A stretch of 34,674 bases of DNA from Candidatus Moraniibacteriota bacterium (GCA_028695135.1 JAQVJM010000007.1:1-34674), one strand, 5' to 3'; shown: positions 8,137-15,926, numbered from the stretch's first letter. Numbers and translations: made by a program. The notes: generated by a model not told the origin, from the letters alone.

Positions 8137-8293
8137 AGATAATTCGGATCTACGAACAGTATTCAAATGCCCTGAATAGGGATAATAAGATCTACAAATG
8201 ATATACGAATATCTCGAATGCGATGGTTGGGGTATCTATCTAGGTCATTTGAATTAAATTTGCAGATCCAAGCTATATTGATAAGTAAGTCTC

Positions 8294-8321
8294 ATTAAAT
8301 CTTAAACCTAAAACAGAAAAT
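8294..8321. repeat. 7-nt-period array upstream of nrdD
   Basis: Four heptads in register, including CTTAAAC CTAAAAC, ending 6 nt before the nrdD start codon. The CTAAAAC unit recurs exactly in the array before tRNA-Glu (24981-25015). The rest of the nrdR-nrdD gap (8137-8293) holds loosely repeated TCTACRAA and ATACGAAT words and no gene. Confidence 0.5.
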
Positions 8322-8327
8322 AAAAGT

Positions 8328-10439
8328 ATGGCAAAAATGAACAAAAAAACAAAAAAAGGAAGGAAAAAATCGGATTCAAAAAAAAGTTCTCAGGCAGTAT
8401 CGAAAATTACAAGAATAATAAAAAGAAGCGGAAAAGTGGTGCCTTTCAAGCAGGAAAAGATAACTAAGGCTGTTTTAAAAGCGTTCGGGGATACCGGAGA
8501 AGGCGGTTTGAGAGAAGCTGAGAAAGTGAGCAAAAAAGTTGTCCAGCTTTTGAATAAAAACTACAAAAAAGGGTATGTCCCGGAAATCGAAGAAATTCAG
8601 GATATGGTTGAAAAGGTGCTGATGATCCTTGATTTTGACGCAACTGCCAAGGCTTATATCTTGTATCGCGATCAGCACAGAAAAGTCCGGGAAACCGAAG
8701 AAGCTTTGAAAGAAGCCGTCGATTTGGTGGACGACTATATCCAGGAAGCCGATTGGAGGATAAAAGAAAACTCCAATATGGGATTTTCTCTCCAGGGGCT
8801 TAATAATTTCATATCTTCGGCGGTAAGCTCAAAATATTGGATGAACAGGGTTTATACCAAAGATGTCCGCGAGGCGCACGAAGAAGGGGATCTGCATGTC
8901 CATGATCTTCAAATGGTGGCAGCCTATTGTTGCGGGTGGGATCTTCACGATCTCTTGCTTAAAGGCTTTGGGGGAGTTCCCGGAAAAGTGCATTCCGCTC
9001 CTCCCAAGCATTTCAGAAGCGCTCTCGGACAGATGGTGAATTTTATCTATACTCTCCAGGGTGAAGCTAACGGGGCGCAGGCTTTTGCTAACTTCGACAC
9101 TTTGTTGGCGCCTTTCGTCCATTATGACAAGCTGAAATATAAGGAAGTGAAGCAGGCTATCCAAGAATTTGTTTTTAATATGAATGTTCCGACAAGGGTG
9201 GGATTTCAAACGCCTTTTTCCAACATAACCTTGGATCTGCAAGCCCCTTCCAATTATAAAGACGAATCAGTCATTATCGGAGGCAAACCGCAGAAGAAAA
9301 AATACGGAGAATTTCAGAAGGAAATGAATATGATAAACAGAGCTTTTGCGGAAGTGATGAGCAAGGGAGATTCGCAAAATAGGGTTTTTACTTTTCCGAT
9401 ACCGACTTACAACATAACCAAAGATTTTGACTGGGAAGATAAGGCGTTAAAGCCGGTCTGGGAAATGACAGCCAAATACGGGATGCCTTATTTCGCCAAT
9501 TTTGTTAATTCTGATATGAGTCCGGATGATGCCAGGAGCATGTGTTGCCGTTTGCGATTGGATAACAGGGAACTAAGGAAAAGAGGGGGAGGCCTTTTCG
9601 GAGCCAATCCGATGACCGGGTCGATAGGAGTAGTGACCATAAATCTTCCGAGGATCGGATATCTGGCCAGGGACAGGAAAGATTTCATGGAAAGACTGGA
9701 TAATTTGATGGATATATCCAAGAACAGCCTTGAATCGAAAAGGGTTTTTATCGAAAGGCTTACGGAGCTGGGGCTTTATCCTTATTCCAGATATTATCTT
9801 GGCGATATAAAAAATAGACGGGGAACCTATTGGGGAAATCATTTTTCCACCATAGGTCTGATCGGAATGAATGAAGCCTTGCTCAACTTGCTGGGAAAAG
9901 ATATAACTACTAAAGAAGGCAATAGGTTTGCCCAAAGAGTTTTGGAGCATATGAGGAAGAGGATGGTCAAGTATCAGAAAGAAACCAATAATATGTACAA
10001 TCTTGAGGCCACTCCAGCTGAAGGAACGACTTACCGGCTGGCCAAGCTGGATCAAAAAAAGTATCCCAAAATAATTTTTGCCAATGACGAAGCTGTAAAA
10101 AAAGACGGAGCGGAGCCTTATTACACCAATTCATCCCAATTGCCGGTAGGATATACCAATGATATATTCGAGGCGCTCGACCTGCAGGATGGGCTTCAGA
10201 CCAAATATACCGGAGGAACGGTGCTCCATGGATTTTTGGGAGAAAAGATCAATGATACCGAGGTGGTCAAGAATTTAGTGAAAAAAATCGCCAACAAATA
10301 TTCATTGCCTTATTTTACCTTTACGCCGACATTCAGTATCTGTCCGGAACATGGATATATAGCGGGAGAGCATGGATTCTGTCCGAAATGCAAAGTTATG
10401 ATCAAAAAAGAGGAAGCCAAATTTGAGACGGTAAAATAA
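8328..10439 (+). CDS. nrdD: Anaerobic ribonucleoside-triphosphate reductase, main chain lacking the glycyl-radical domain
   Basis: Class III RNR makes dNTPs from NTPs by glycyl-radical chemistry. Residues 1-25 form a lysine-rich tail and 26-118 an ATP-cone. The catalytic barrel follows with AAYCCGWDL (Cys201/202), SMCCRLRLD (Cys406/407), RGGGLFGANPMTGS, NLEATPAEGTTYR and TPTFSICPEHG. A metal site is visible as Cys672, His675, Cys685 and Cys688. Family members continue from this zinc site into the RVxGY glycyl-radical segment; this chain stops after KFETVK with two TAA codons. The missing piece is the next gene at 10536. The NrdG activase gene lies further downstream. No Shine-Dalgarno. Regulation by NrdR is likely because nrdR is the first gene of the unit. 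Confidence 0.93.
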   Translation: MAKMNKKTKKGRKKSDSKKSSQAVSKITRIIKRSGKVVPFKQEKITKAVLKAFGDTGEGGLREAEKVSKKVVQLLNKNYKKGYVPEIEEIQDMVEKVLMILDFDATAKAYILYRDQHRKVRETEEALKEAVDLVDDYIQEADWRIKENSNMGFSLQGLNNFISSAVSSKYWMNRVYTKDVREAHEEGDLHVHDLQMVAAYCCGWDLHDLLLKGFGGVPGKVHSAPPKHFRSALGQMVNFIYTLQGEANGAQAFANFDTLLAPFVHYDKLKYKEVKQAIQEFVFNMNVPTRVGFQTPFSNITLDLQAPSNYKDESVIIGGKPQKKKYGEFQKEMNMINRAFAEVMSKGDSQNRVFTFPIPTYNITKDFDWEDKALKPVWEMTAKYGMPYFANFVNSDMSPDDARSMCCRLRLDNRELRKRGGGLFGANPMTGSIGVVTINLPRIGYLARDRKDFMERLDNLMDISKNSLESKRVFIERLTELGLYPYSRYYLGDIKNRRGTYWGNHFSTIGLIGMNEALLNLLGKDITTKEGNRFAQRVLEHMRKRMVKYQKETNNMYNLEATPAEGTTYRLAKLDQKKYPKIIFANDEAVKKDGAEPYYTNSSQLPVGYTNDIFEALDLQDGLQTKYTGGTVLHGFLGEKINDTEVVKNLVKKIANKYSLPYFTFTPTFSICPEHGYIAGEHGFCPKCKVMIKKEEAKFETVK

Positions 10440-10489
10440 TAAATTAACTGCTCTTTATAATGAGCGTTTAATATAAACAAAAATAAAAA

Positions 10490-10527
10490 GCGGTTCTGAG
10501 CCTAGGTCGGACTAGTCCCAGAACTGC
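10490..10527 (+). promoter_or_regulatory. Hairpin between the two NrdD pieces
   Basis: A 9-bp stem (GCGGTTCTG 10490-10498 with CAGAACTGC 10519-10527, one G-T pair) encloses a 20-nt loop with two CTAG words that can pair. It has no T-run, so it is not a standard terminator. It ends 8 nt before the start codon of the glycyl-radical gene, which has no Shine-Dalgarno, and could govern processing or relative expression of the two subunits. Confidence 0.5.
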
Positions 10528-10535
10528 GAAAAACT

Positions 10536-10811
10536 ATGAAAGAGGAAATAATTTGCCACGATTGTGGAAAAAAGTTGGGGAAAGGGGAAAAATTCGTAAG
10601 ATTTTCTTCCGTCAGTAAGGGCGAGGATGTTTTTAAATGCGAAAAATGTTTCGATTCAAATCCGGCATTGGAGAACTTCCAAGCCTGTGACGTTTATTCC
10701 AGGGTAGTGGGGTTCCATACCCCGATCAGCCGTTGGAATAAAGGAAAATCTTCCGAGTGGAAAGACAGGAAAACTTTTATTGTGGAAGCATCCGGATGCG
10801 CAAGCTGTTAA
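10536..10811 (+). CDS. Separate glycyl-radical subunit of class III ribonucleotide reductase
   Basis: 91 residues. The C-terminal half, CDVYSRVVGFHTPISRWNKG followed by EWKDRKTF, is the glycyl-radical segment of NrdD; Gly59 in RVVGF is the predicted radical site. The N-terminal half is an extra zinc-ribbon-like module with CHDC (Cys7, Cys10) and CEKC (Cys35, Cys38). A GCASC tail (Cys88, Cys91) ends the protein. It lies 96 nt after the NrdD stop, in the same frame, but the gap has five in-frame stops, so readthrough is excluded. The added zinc module suggests a working two-chain enzyme and not simple decay. Activation by the downstream NrdG is expected. Whether both chains assemble is inference. 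Confidence 0.85.
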   Translation: MKEEIICHDCGKKLGKGEKFVRFSSVSKGEDVFKCEKCFDSNPALENFQACDVYSRVVGFHTPISRWNKGKSSEWKDRKTFIVEASGCASC

Positions 10812-10851
10812 ATTTCTGGTATGTTTATTATAGGTAGAAGCTAAAAGATTG

Positions 10852-10882
10852 TAGGGCGATTCTTGCCTCAAGAATCGCCCTA
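10852..10882. terminator. Strong hairpin, probable terminator of the nrdR-nrdD unit
   Basis: Perfect 14-bp stem (TAGGGCGATTCTTG / CAAGAATCGCCCTA) with a 3-nt CCT loop. It lacks a clear T-run on either strand, so it may act as an mRNA-end stabiliser or processing site. Confidence 0.55.
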
Positions 10883-10975
10883 AGCATTATATATCTCTAC
10901 GAACTAATAATTTTTACGAAATTGATAAATTTTTACCAATTACTGATTTTTTAAGAATATACGAATTAGCGTTTT

Positions 10976-11128
10976 CCTCCTTTGGAAAAGGGGGACTGAA
11001 TGCGAGTCGGCGAACATTTGGGGGGATTTGAAAAATTTGCGAAAATGAATAAGATGATCGGTTTATCAAATTTTTTTCAAATCCCTCTGTCTCGCATGGC
11101 GAGACACCTCCCTTTTCCAAAGGGAGAG
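10976..11128. repeat. Long imperfect inverted repeat, MITE-like
   Basis: Two arms of about 65 nt. Outer parts: CTCCTTTGGAAAAGGGGG (left) against the complement of CTCCCTTTTCCAAAGGGAG (right). Middle: ATGCGAG in both arms. Inner: GGGGATTTGAAAAATTTG against its complement near 11066-11084. Such CCCTTT..AAAGGG inverted repeats are common non-coding mobile repeats in bacteria. No transposase is nearby. A predicted nrdG promoter starts 3 nt after its right end. Confidence 0.65.
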
Positions 11129-11130
11129 AG

Positions 11131-11159
11131 TTGAAATGAGGAAAATATATTTTTATATT
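11131..11159 (+). promoter_or_regulatory. Candidate nrdG promoter
   Basis: TTGAAA (11131-11136), 17-bp spacer, TATATT (11154-11159). It abuts the end of the inverted repeat, suggesting the repeat insertion shaped or carries this promoter. Confidence 0.45.
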
Positions 11160-11187
11160 TGCAAAAGATTTGTAATTTTGTAGGAAT

Positions 11188-11889
11188 ATGAATATCGCCA
11201 GTTTCCAAAAATTTACCATGGTGGACTATCCGGGATATGTCGCGGCTACGGTTTTTACTGTCGGATGCAATTTCCGCTGTCCGTTTTGCCATAATCCGGA
11301 ATTAGTTCTCGGTTCACAGTTCTCGGTTCACAGCAGTGGAAATGAAAGAGAGTTTTTCAGGTTTCTTGGGACTCGTGAGGGCAAACTGGATGGAGTTTGT
11401 ATTACAGGAGGAGAGCCGACTTTGCAGCCGGATATTATAGAATTTATGATAAAAATAAAAAGCTTAGGCTTTCTTGTGAAATTAGATACCAATGGAACCC
11501 GTCCGGATATCATCAAAAAAGCGCTGGATATGAAAGTTGTCGACTATATTGCCATGGACATAAAAAATTCTCTCAAAAAATACGAAAGAACCGTCGGAGC
11601 CAAAATCGATCTGGAAAGGATAAAGCTGAGTGCGGATCTGATACGTAACAGCCGGATCGATTATGACTTCAGGACGACTGTTGTTCCGGGATTTCACAGT
11701 GAAAAAGATTTTGACGATATTGTCAGTTGGCTCGGCGGATCCAAAAGATATTTCCTCCAAAGATTCAGGGATTTCAAGACTCTTGATCCGGGCTTAAAAG
11801 AAAAAATAAGGGGAAAAAAGGAGCTGGATCTGGAAAAGATCGCCAAAAAGCTTAAAAAACACTTCGGGGAAGTGGGAATCAGGGGCTGA
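11188..11889 (+). CDS. nrdG: Anaerobic RNR-activating protein, radical SAM enzyme
   Basis: Radical SAM activase that generates the glycyl radical on class III RNR. The cluster motif is CNFRCPFC (Cys27, Cys31, Cys34). The family start FTMVDYPG, the TGGEPT motif (about 74-79) and KLDTNGTRP are present. 233 residues, typical of the longer NrdG/PflA-like forms. The stop is TGA. A 28-nt heptad array (11305-11332) lies within the gene and encodes a variable loop (about residues 40-48) between the cluster motif and the next strand. It is the obvious partner of the two NrdD chains upstream. A weak TAGGAAT precedes the ATG. Confidence 0.9.
   Translation: MNIASFQKFTMVDYPGYVAATVFTVGCNFRCPFCHNPELVLGSQFSVHSSGNEREFFRFLGTREGKLDGVCITGGEPTLQPDIIEFMIKIKSLGFLVKLDTNGTRPDIIKKALDMKVVDYIAMDIKNSLKKYERTVGAKIDLERIKLSADLIRNSRIDYDFRTTVVPGFHSEKDFDDIVSWLGGSKRYFLQRFRDFKTLDPGLKEKIRGKKELDLEKIAKKLKKHFGEVGIRG
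11305..11332. repeat. In-frame 7-nt-period array inside nrdG
   Basis: Four exact heptads alternating GTTCTCG GTTCACA, so the super-period is 14 nt. 28 nt is not a multiple of three, yet the frame is open throughout and the NrdG motifs on both sides are intact. Confidence 0.8.
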
Positions 11890-11944
11890 AATATCATAAG
11901 CAAAATCGTCTGCTCCGTATGACAGCATCGGGACAAGATAGGAT

Positions 11945-11971
11945 CCGTCGTCAGTGATGCCGGCGGTTTTT
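11945..11971 (+). terminator. Intrinsic terminator after nrdG
   Basis: CCGTCG/CGGCGG stem with a 10-nt loop and one G-T pair, followed by TTTTTATTTT. It lies 55 nt after the nrdG stop. Confidence 0.6.
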
Positions 11972-11990
11972 ATTTTGACTCTTTTTATTT

Positions 11991-12024
11991 TGTGTATCTT
12001 TTTGTGTATCTTTAAAGATACACA
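11991..12024. promoter_or_regulatory. 22-bp palindrome with an extra half site
   Basis: TGTGTATCTTTAAAGATACA plus CA is a perfect palindrome at 12003-12024. A third identical half site TGTGTATCTTT starts at 11991, 12 nt before. This looks like an operator for a dimeric regulator of the small gene at 12139, whose promoter lies 41 nt downstream. A bidirectional terminator is the alternative. Confidence 0.45.
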
Positions 12025-12064
12025 GGATAGAAAGGTCGTTATTTATTATTTTTTCCGAAAAGAA

Positions 12065-12093
12065 TTGATTTTTTTCCGTTTTAATGATAAAAA
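12065..12093 (+). promoter_or_regulatory. Candidate promoter of the small acidic gene
   Basis: TTGATT (12065-12070), 17-bp spacer, TAAAAA (12088-12093) preceded by the extended TGA element. Confidence 0.4.
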
Positions 12094-12138
12094 TTTAATC
12101 AGTTGTTTCTTATCAAATCAAAAAAAGGAGAGAAAAAA

Positions 12139-12336
12139 ATGTCATTAAATGAAGATCCTGAGGTCACCTTAAGAGCCTTGAAAAAAGGACTTTTTTCGCC
12201 CAAGGAGGCCGAAAGGCAGGTTAAAGATCTTCTGGCTGAAATTTCCAGCGGCATCTGGAGTTTTGAACAGCTGGGGTTAGAAGGTGAGGAAGATCTGATG
12301 AGATATGCTGATCTTGATCCGCGCAGAAGCGACTGA
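12139..12336 (+). CDS. Small acidic hypothetical protein
   Basis: 65 residues starting MSLNEDPEVTLRALKKGLFS. The ATG at 12139 is chosen because AAAGGAG lies about 9 nt upstream; an in-frame ATG at 12103 has no such site. The protein is soluble, acidic and predicted helical; Glu/Asp outnumber Lys/Arg and there is no cysteine. I do not recognise the family. It is monocistronic: possible operator and promoter upstream, strong terminator at 12353-12394 downstream. One of the few genes here with a strong Shine-Dalgarno site, suggesting high expression. Confidence 0.7.
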   Translation: MSLNEDPEVTLRALKKGLFSPKEAERQVKDLLAEISSGIWSFEQLGLEGEEDLMRYADLDPRRSD

Positions 12337-12352
12337 AAAATAATTTATTCGA

Positions 12353-12394
12353 ACCGGTTGATCCGTATTGCGGGTTGACCGGTCTTGTTTTTTT
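12353..12394 (+). terminator. Strong intrinsic terminator
   Basis: 13-bp stem between ACCGGTTGATCCG and CGGGTTGACCGGT with three G-T pairs and a 5-nt loop, followed by CTTG and seven T's. It ends the small acidic gene. Confidence 0.85.
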
Positions 12395-12404
12395 ATTTTA
12401 TAAT
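12375..12404 (+). promoter_or_regulatory. Promoter of the SpoIIM-family gene, overlapping the terminator
   Basis: TTGACC (12375-12380) in the descending arm of the terminator, 18-bp spacer, TATAAT (12399-12404). The ATG starts 6 nt after the -10, so the transcript is probably leaderless. Confidence 0.6.
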
Positions 12405-12409
12405 GAAGT

Positions 12410-12973
12410 ATGGATAAAAAAGAAATAAAAATTTACAGCGCCATGACGATAGCTGTCTTTGCATTTTTTGCTCTGCGGGGCTATTATAGCGCGGAAAATT
12501 ATTCCGAAATGGCGACGGGAATGCTTGAGGAATTTCGCAACGAAATGTCTTTCATCCTGAATGCAGGTCCGGTAGCGATCTTTTTCATAATCCTTATTAA
12601 CAATTCCGTAAAAACTTTTTTGTTCATGCTCTCGGGATTTTTATTCGGACTCCCTCCTTTTTTATTGCTGGCTTTTAACGGGATATTTTTGGGAATCGTT
12701 GCCAATATAGTTTCCAAAAGCGAAGGATGGAGGTTTTTGCTGGCGGGTATCATCCCCCATGGTATTTTTGAGATTCCGGCCATCATCCTTTCTATGAATT
12801 ACGGGCTTTGGCTGGGACACGGATTTTACAGAAAATTGAGATTCAAAGAGCCTTTCAGAGAAAAACTTTCTGTTGCCATAAGATTTTTCTCAAGAATAAT
12901 CTTGCCATTGTTAATCATTGCCGCCATCGTCGAAGCATTCATAACGCCGGCAATCTTGGATAATTTTTTATAA
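12410..12973 (+). CDS. SpoIIM-family integral membrane protein
   Basis: 187 residues with about five membrane segments. The family features of SpoIIM/DUF95 proteins are visible: ILINNSVKTFLFMLSGFLFG, LLAFNGIFLGIV and the GIIPHGIFEIPAIILSM block with the HGxxE motif. In Bacillus SpoIIM acts in peptidoglycan remodelling during engulfment, but most family members are in non-sporulating bacteria and archaea with unknown roles. No spore genes are seen here, so a sporulation role is not implied. There is no Shine-Dalgarno and the -10 lies almost at the ATG. Confidence 0.8.
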   Translation: MDKKEIKIYSAMTIAVFAFFALRGYYSAENYSEMATGMLEEFRNEMSFILNAGPVAIFFIILINNSVKTFLFMLSGFLFGLPPFLLLAFNGIFLGIVANIVSKSEGWRFLLAGIIPHGIFEIPAIILSMNYGLWLGHGFYRKLRFKEPFREKLSVAIRFFSRIILPLLIIAAIVEAFITPAILDNFL

Positions 12974-13053
12974 GATTTATTGAGCCCTTAAAGATTCGGA
13001 TATTAAAAATATCAGATGTCGGAATAAACCGTTTTTGTCATATTTTAAGCGAA

Positions 13054-13101
13054 AAAAGCGCTTAAACCTACCTTGACTTTTGAGCGCTTTTCTGCTATGT
13101 T
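13054..13101 (+). promoter_or_regulatory. Promoter and inverted-repeat operator of the export cassette
   Basis: -35 TTGACT (13073-13078), 17-bp spacer, -10 TATGTT (13096-13101) with extended TGC. A 9-bp inverted repeat AAAAGCGCT (13054-13062) / AGCGCTTTT (13083-13091) brackets the -35, which fits a repressor operator. It could instead form a hairpin terminating the upstream transcript, though its T-run is short. The same AGCGCT core returns in the hairpin at the end of the first gene of the unit. Confidence 0.6.
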
Positions 13102-13181
13102 AGCAGGTCGCATTGTGCGATAAATTTTTCTTTGAAAATTGAATAAAAGATTAGAAATATAAGGAAAAAAGGAGAAAGGAA

Positions 13182-15926
13182 ATGAGCAGGAAAATAAGCT
13201 TCACGGTGTTTGCGGTTATTTTTATGGCCGCGATTTCCGTCTGGAGCTCCTTGCTCTGGACGCAGACGATATCTCTTATCGATCATTCGATCAGGGATGA
13301 AAATAACGAAATGGTTCTGGGAGAGAAAGCGGCTCTCGAGTCGCCGATCAATCACAGCAATCCTCTCGTAATCAATGTCAAGATGCGAAACATAAGCAAA
13401 AAAAACTTGCTTGCTGTTATAAATGTCAGCGAAAGACTCAAGAGGTTTTACGCCGACAGAGGCATCGAGATCGATGTGGCAAGTCTTGCTACTATTACAG
13501 ATTACAAAGGAGAAACACTTGACAAATTCATAAGCATTTCCAAAATCACCGATCCGGATTTCTATCCGCTCAAGTGGTATGAGGAAAACGCCGACAGGCT
13601 CACTCTCAGAAATATTTTCTTGGGAAAAGTCGAGGATTATTTTTATACCTCGATCATTATTTTCCCCGAGCAAGGCGCGGATGAAATGGAGATCGCCCGG
13701 ACATTTCTGCTTTTCAAAGCGGGATGGAGCGATTACAAATTCGACTGGCTGAAAAATGTTTCTAGTTGGAACTGGGAGAATCTTAAGCGCTATTTTGCAC
13801 TTAATTTTAATCCCGAAGTCGAGCAGGAGAGATCCATAAATCTTTTTGAAATCGAGGATAAGTCCGGCAAAACTGTTTTAGTCAGAAGCAATATTTATCT
13901 CCAGCCATACGGCTGGACATTCCATCGCCTGGAAATCGACGCGATGGCGAGAATCGGCTCTTACGCCTCTCTCGGGCTTGCGTTTCTGGCACTGGCAGTT
14001 TTTTCTCTGGCGGCTCTGGGTACTTGGCGTAAGGTTATTGCCTCTATGGCGATAATCGTGCTGGCGTTCGTTTATTCCAAGGGAAGCATCGGGATCATCA
14101 ACCAGTTTATAATTCTGGTCAATTCCTATGCTTCAAATATCGGCTGGCTCGATTGGCTGGCAAACAGCTTTTTCCAGCACTCCTATGAGGACGTGTTTAC
14201 GATCGAAGCTTATTTTGCCATCCTGGTGTCGGGAATTTCTTTTCCTTGGCACTATATGAGAAAGTTCGGCCGGGTGCGCGAGGCTTATCCGAGCTCCGCG
14301 CATTATTGGAGCTCATGGGAAAAAGCCAGAGAAAAAGTCAGGATTATCGCGCTTATCAAAAATATCGCGGTGTTTGACTTTCTGCTTTCGCTTTCGGTCG
14401 CCAATTATTACGGCGCGAGGGCGATGTGGCAGGTCGGCCTGGTTTCCGCAGTTGGTGTTTTGTCGGCTTGGTTTCTTGCCCATTATTCGCTTCCGATTTT
14501 CTATTACTTGATCGGAGGCGTATCCGACAGCCGTAAGATTTCTCAGGGAAAGATGCACGCGCATCTGGAGAATCTTTTGGGCATTATTGTCGGGCGCTTG
14601 ATTTCCGGTTGGGTTTCAAAGAAAATTAGCGCCCCGATTTCAATCGGAGTTGTAATTTCTATGACAGCACTGTCGATGGTTCTGAGTCCGTTCTTTTTAA
14701 AGACGGACAATGACCTGAAGCAGTTTCTTAAAAGAGCTCCTTCAGAGCAGATCTATGACGATATGAACGGGCCCGGAGGAACGGGCGTGGCCTTATTCAG
14801 TCCCTTCTTTTCAATCGATCTTTATGACGCCAAAGCGCTGGATCAATTGAGGATTTATCTTGAGAGAGCGGGCGAAAAAAGCCGGATGGCTTATTCTCCG
14901 CTTTATTTTTTTCTCGAGGTGCTCAAGGAGGATTACGGATATGGCGGAGGCTCCATCAAAGATAAGATCTTAAAGGAAGCCGAGCTCAATCTTAAAGATT
15001 ACGGGCTTGAATTTTCCGATGAATCTTTGTCTCAAGAGGCGAGAGAGATAATGAAGTCCGTCTGGGGAAGCATCCTGGATGAGGATGACGGACTTCTCAG
15101 GCACCTTGTCCATTTTCCCGAAGGATCCGGTCAGGGATACGCAATAGCGCTGGTAACCAGCGCCGATAGTAGCACTCGCAATCTGACGGAACTGAGAGAC
15201 GGTGTTTTGGTCGGCTATGCCCAAGAATTCCATAAATTCAAGGTCGTTATGGCTGATAAAGTTTCTCAGTATCTGGAAATTGACCGGATTATTTCCAGCG
15301 GAAGGTGGATTTATAACATTCTTTCCCAGCTGGCGATTGCAGTTTTTTGCTTAGCCTATTTTTACTGGCGAAACAAAAAAAGCGCGCCGGCTAGATGGAG
15401 GATGTCCGCCAGCCGTTCGGGATTACTGGTGGCGGTTCCGTTTATCTGGGCTACCGCCGTTATGTATATCCTTATAATGGTGATTGGCATGCCGCTCGAT
15501 ATCGCTTCGGCTTCAATAGGAGCCATGGCGGTTGCGATTGCGGTGGATTTTCCCTTGTTCGTGGTCGACTTCTTCAGAAGAATAATTTCCCGGAAGGAAA
15601 ATATTTCAAAAGAAGATGTTTTCCTCTCCGTTATAGAAGATGTCGAAACCAAAAACGCTGTAATCGATGTCGTAGTCGATTACATGGGAAATGCTATCCT
15701 GTTTGCTTTTATGATGGCGACCCCCGTTGAAGCGGTCCGTCGGGTAGGCATCTTAGAGGAATGGGTGCTTCTTAACTGCATCATTGCCACCGTGTTTTTC
15801 ACTTTGCCGATGATGCGCTGGACCATAGTTGGCAAAAGCGAAACCCATATTTTCCGCGAGTTGTTCGCTTATATGAGGAACGGAAAAAAATATGGGGAGA
15901 TAGCAAAAGCGATCAGCGCTCCGTAG
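13182..15926 (+). CDS. RND/MMPL-type exporter permease
   Basis: 914 residues with RND topology: one N-terminal helix (about 7-27), a large outer loop, a helix bundle (about 263-515), a second large loop (about 516-708) and a second bundle (about 709-895). The segment DIASASIGAMAVAIAVDFPL with Asp residues within a helix is typical of proton-driven HAE3/MMPL-type permeases. Such permeases, paired with a LolA-like protein and a beta-barrel as here, are proposed to move lipids or hydrophobic molecules across the envelope of diderm bacteria. Strong Shine-Dalgarno AAGGAG. Compared with neighbours, codons use more ATC, CTC, GCC and CGN and fewer ATA and AGA, suggesting transfer. The substrate is unknown. 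Confidence 0.8.
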   Translation: MSRKISFTVFAVIFMAAISVWSSLLWTQTISLIDHSIRDENNEMVLGEKAALESPINHSNPLVINVKMRNISKKNLLAVINVSERLKRFYADRGIEIDVASLATITDYKGETLDKFISISKITDPDFYPLKWYEENADRLTLRNIFLGKVEDYFYTSIIIFPEQGADEMEIARTFLLFKAGWSDYKFDWLKNVSSWNWENLKRYFALNFNPEVEQERSINLFEIEDKSGKTVLVRSNIYLQPYGWTFHRLEIDAMARIGSYASLGLAFLALAVFSLAALGTWRKVIASMAIIVLAFVYSKGSIGIINQFIILVNSYASNIGWLDWLANSFFQHSYEDVFTIEAYFAILVSGISFPWHYMRKFGRVREAYPSSAHYWSSWEKAREKVRIIALIKNIAVFDFLLSLSVANYYGARAMWQVGLVSAVGVLSAWFLAHYSLPIFYYLIGGVSDSRKISQGKMHAHLENLLGIIVGRLISGWVSKKISAPISIGVVISMTALSMVLSPFFLKTDNDLKQFLKRAPSEQIYDDMNGPGGTGVALFSPFFSIDLYDAKALDQLRIYLERAGEKSRMAYSPLYFFLEVLKEDYGYGGGSIKDKILKEAELNLKDYGLEFSDESLSQEAREIMKSVWGSILDEDDGLLRHLVHFPEGSGQGYAIALVTSADSSTRNLTELRDGVLVGYAQEFHKFKVVMADKVSQYLEIDRIISSGRWIYNILSQLAIAVFCLAYFYWRNKKSAPARWRMSASRSGLLVAVPFIWATAVMYILIMVIGMPLDIASASIGAMAVAIAVDFPLFVVDFFRRIISRKENISKEDVFLSVIEDVETKNAVIDVVVDYMGNAILFAFMMATPVEAVRRVGILEEWVLLNCIIATVFFTLPMMRWTIVGKSETHIFRELFAYMRNGKKYGEIAKAISAP

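Noticed and set aside
10437-10536. Stop-codon readthrough, frameshift or intron joining the two NrdD pieces
   Set aside because: The second frame is in register with the first, but the gap has TAA, TAA, TGA, TGA and TAG in that frame, and 96 nt is too short and lacks features for a self-splicing intron.
10914-11219. Minus-strand 101-codon frame before nrdG
   Set aside because: It covers the inverted repeat; its peptide reflects the repeat sequence.
12410-12973. Sporulation gene
   Set aside because: SpoIIM-family proteins are common outside spore formers, and no other spore gene is present.
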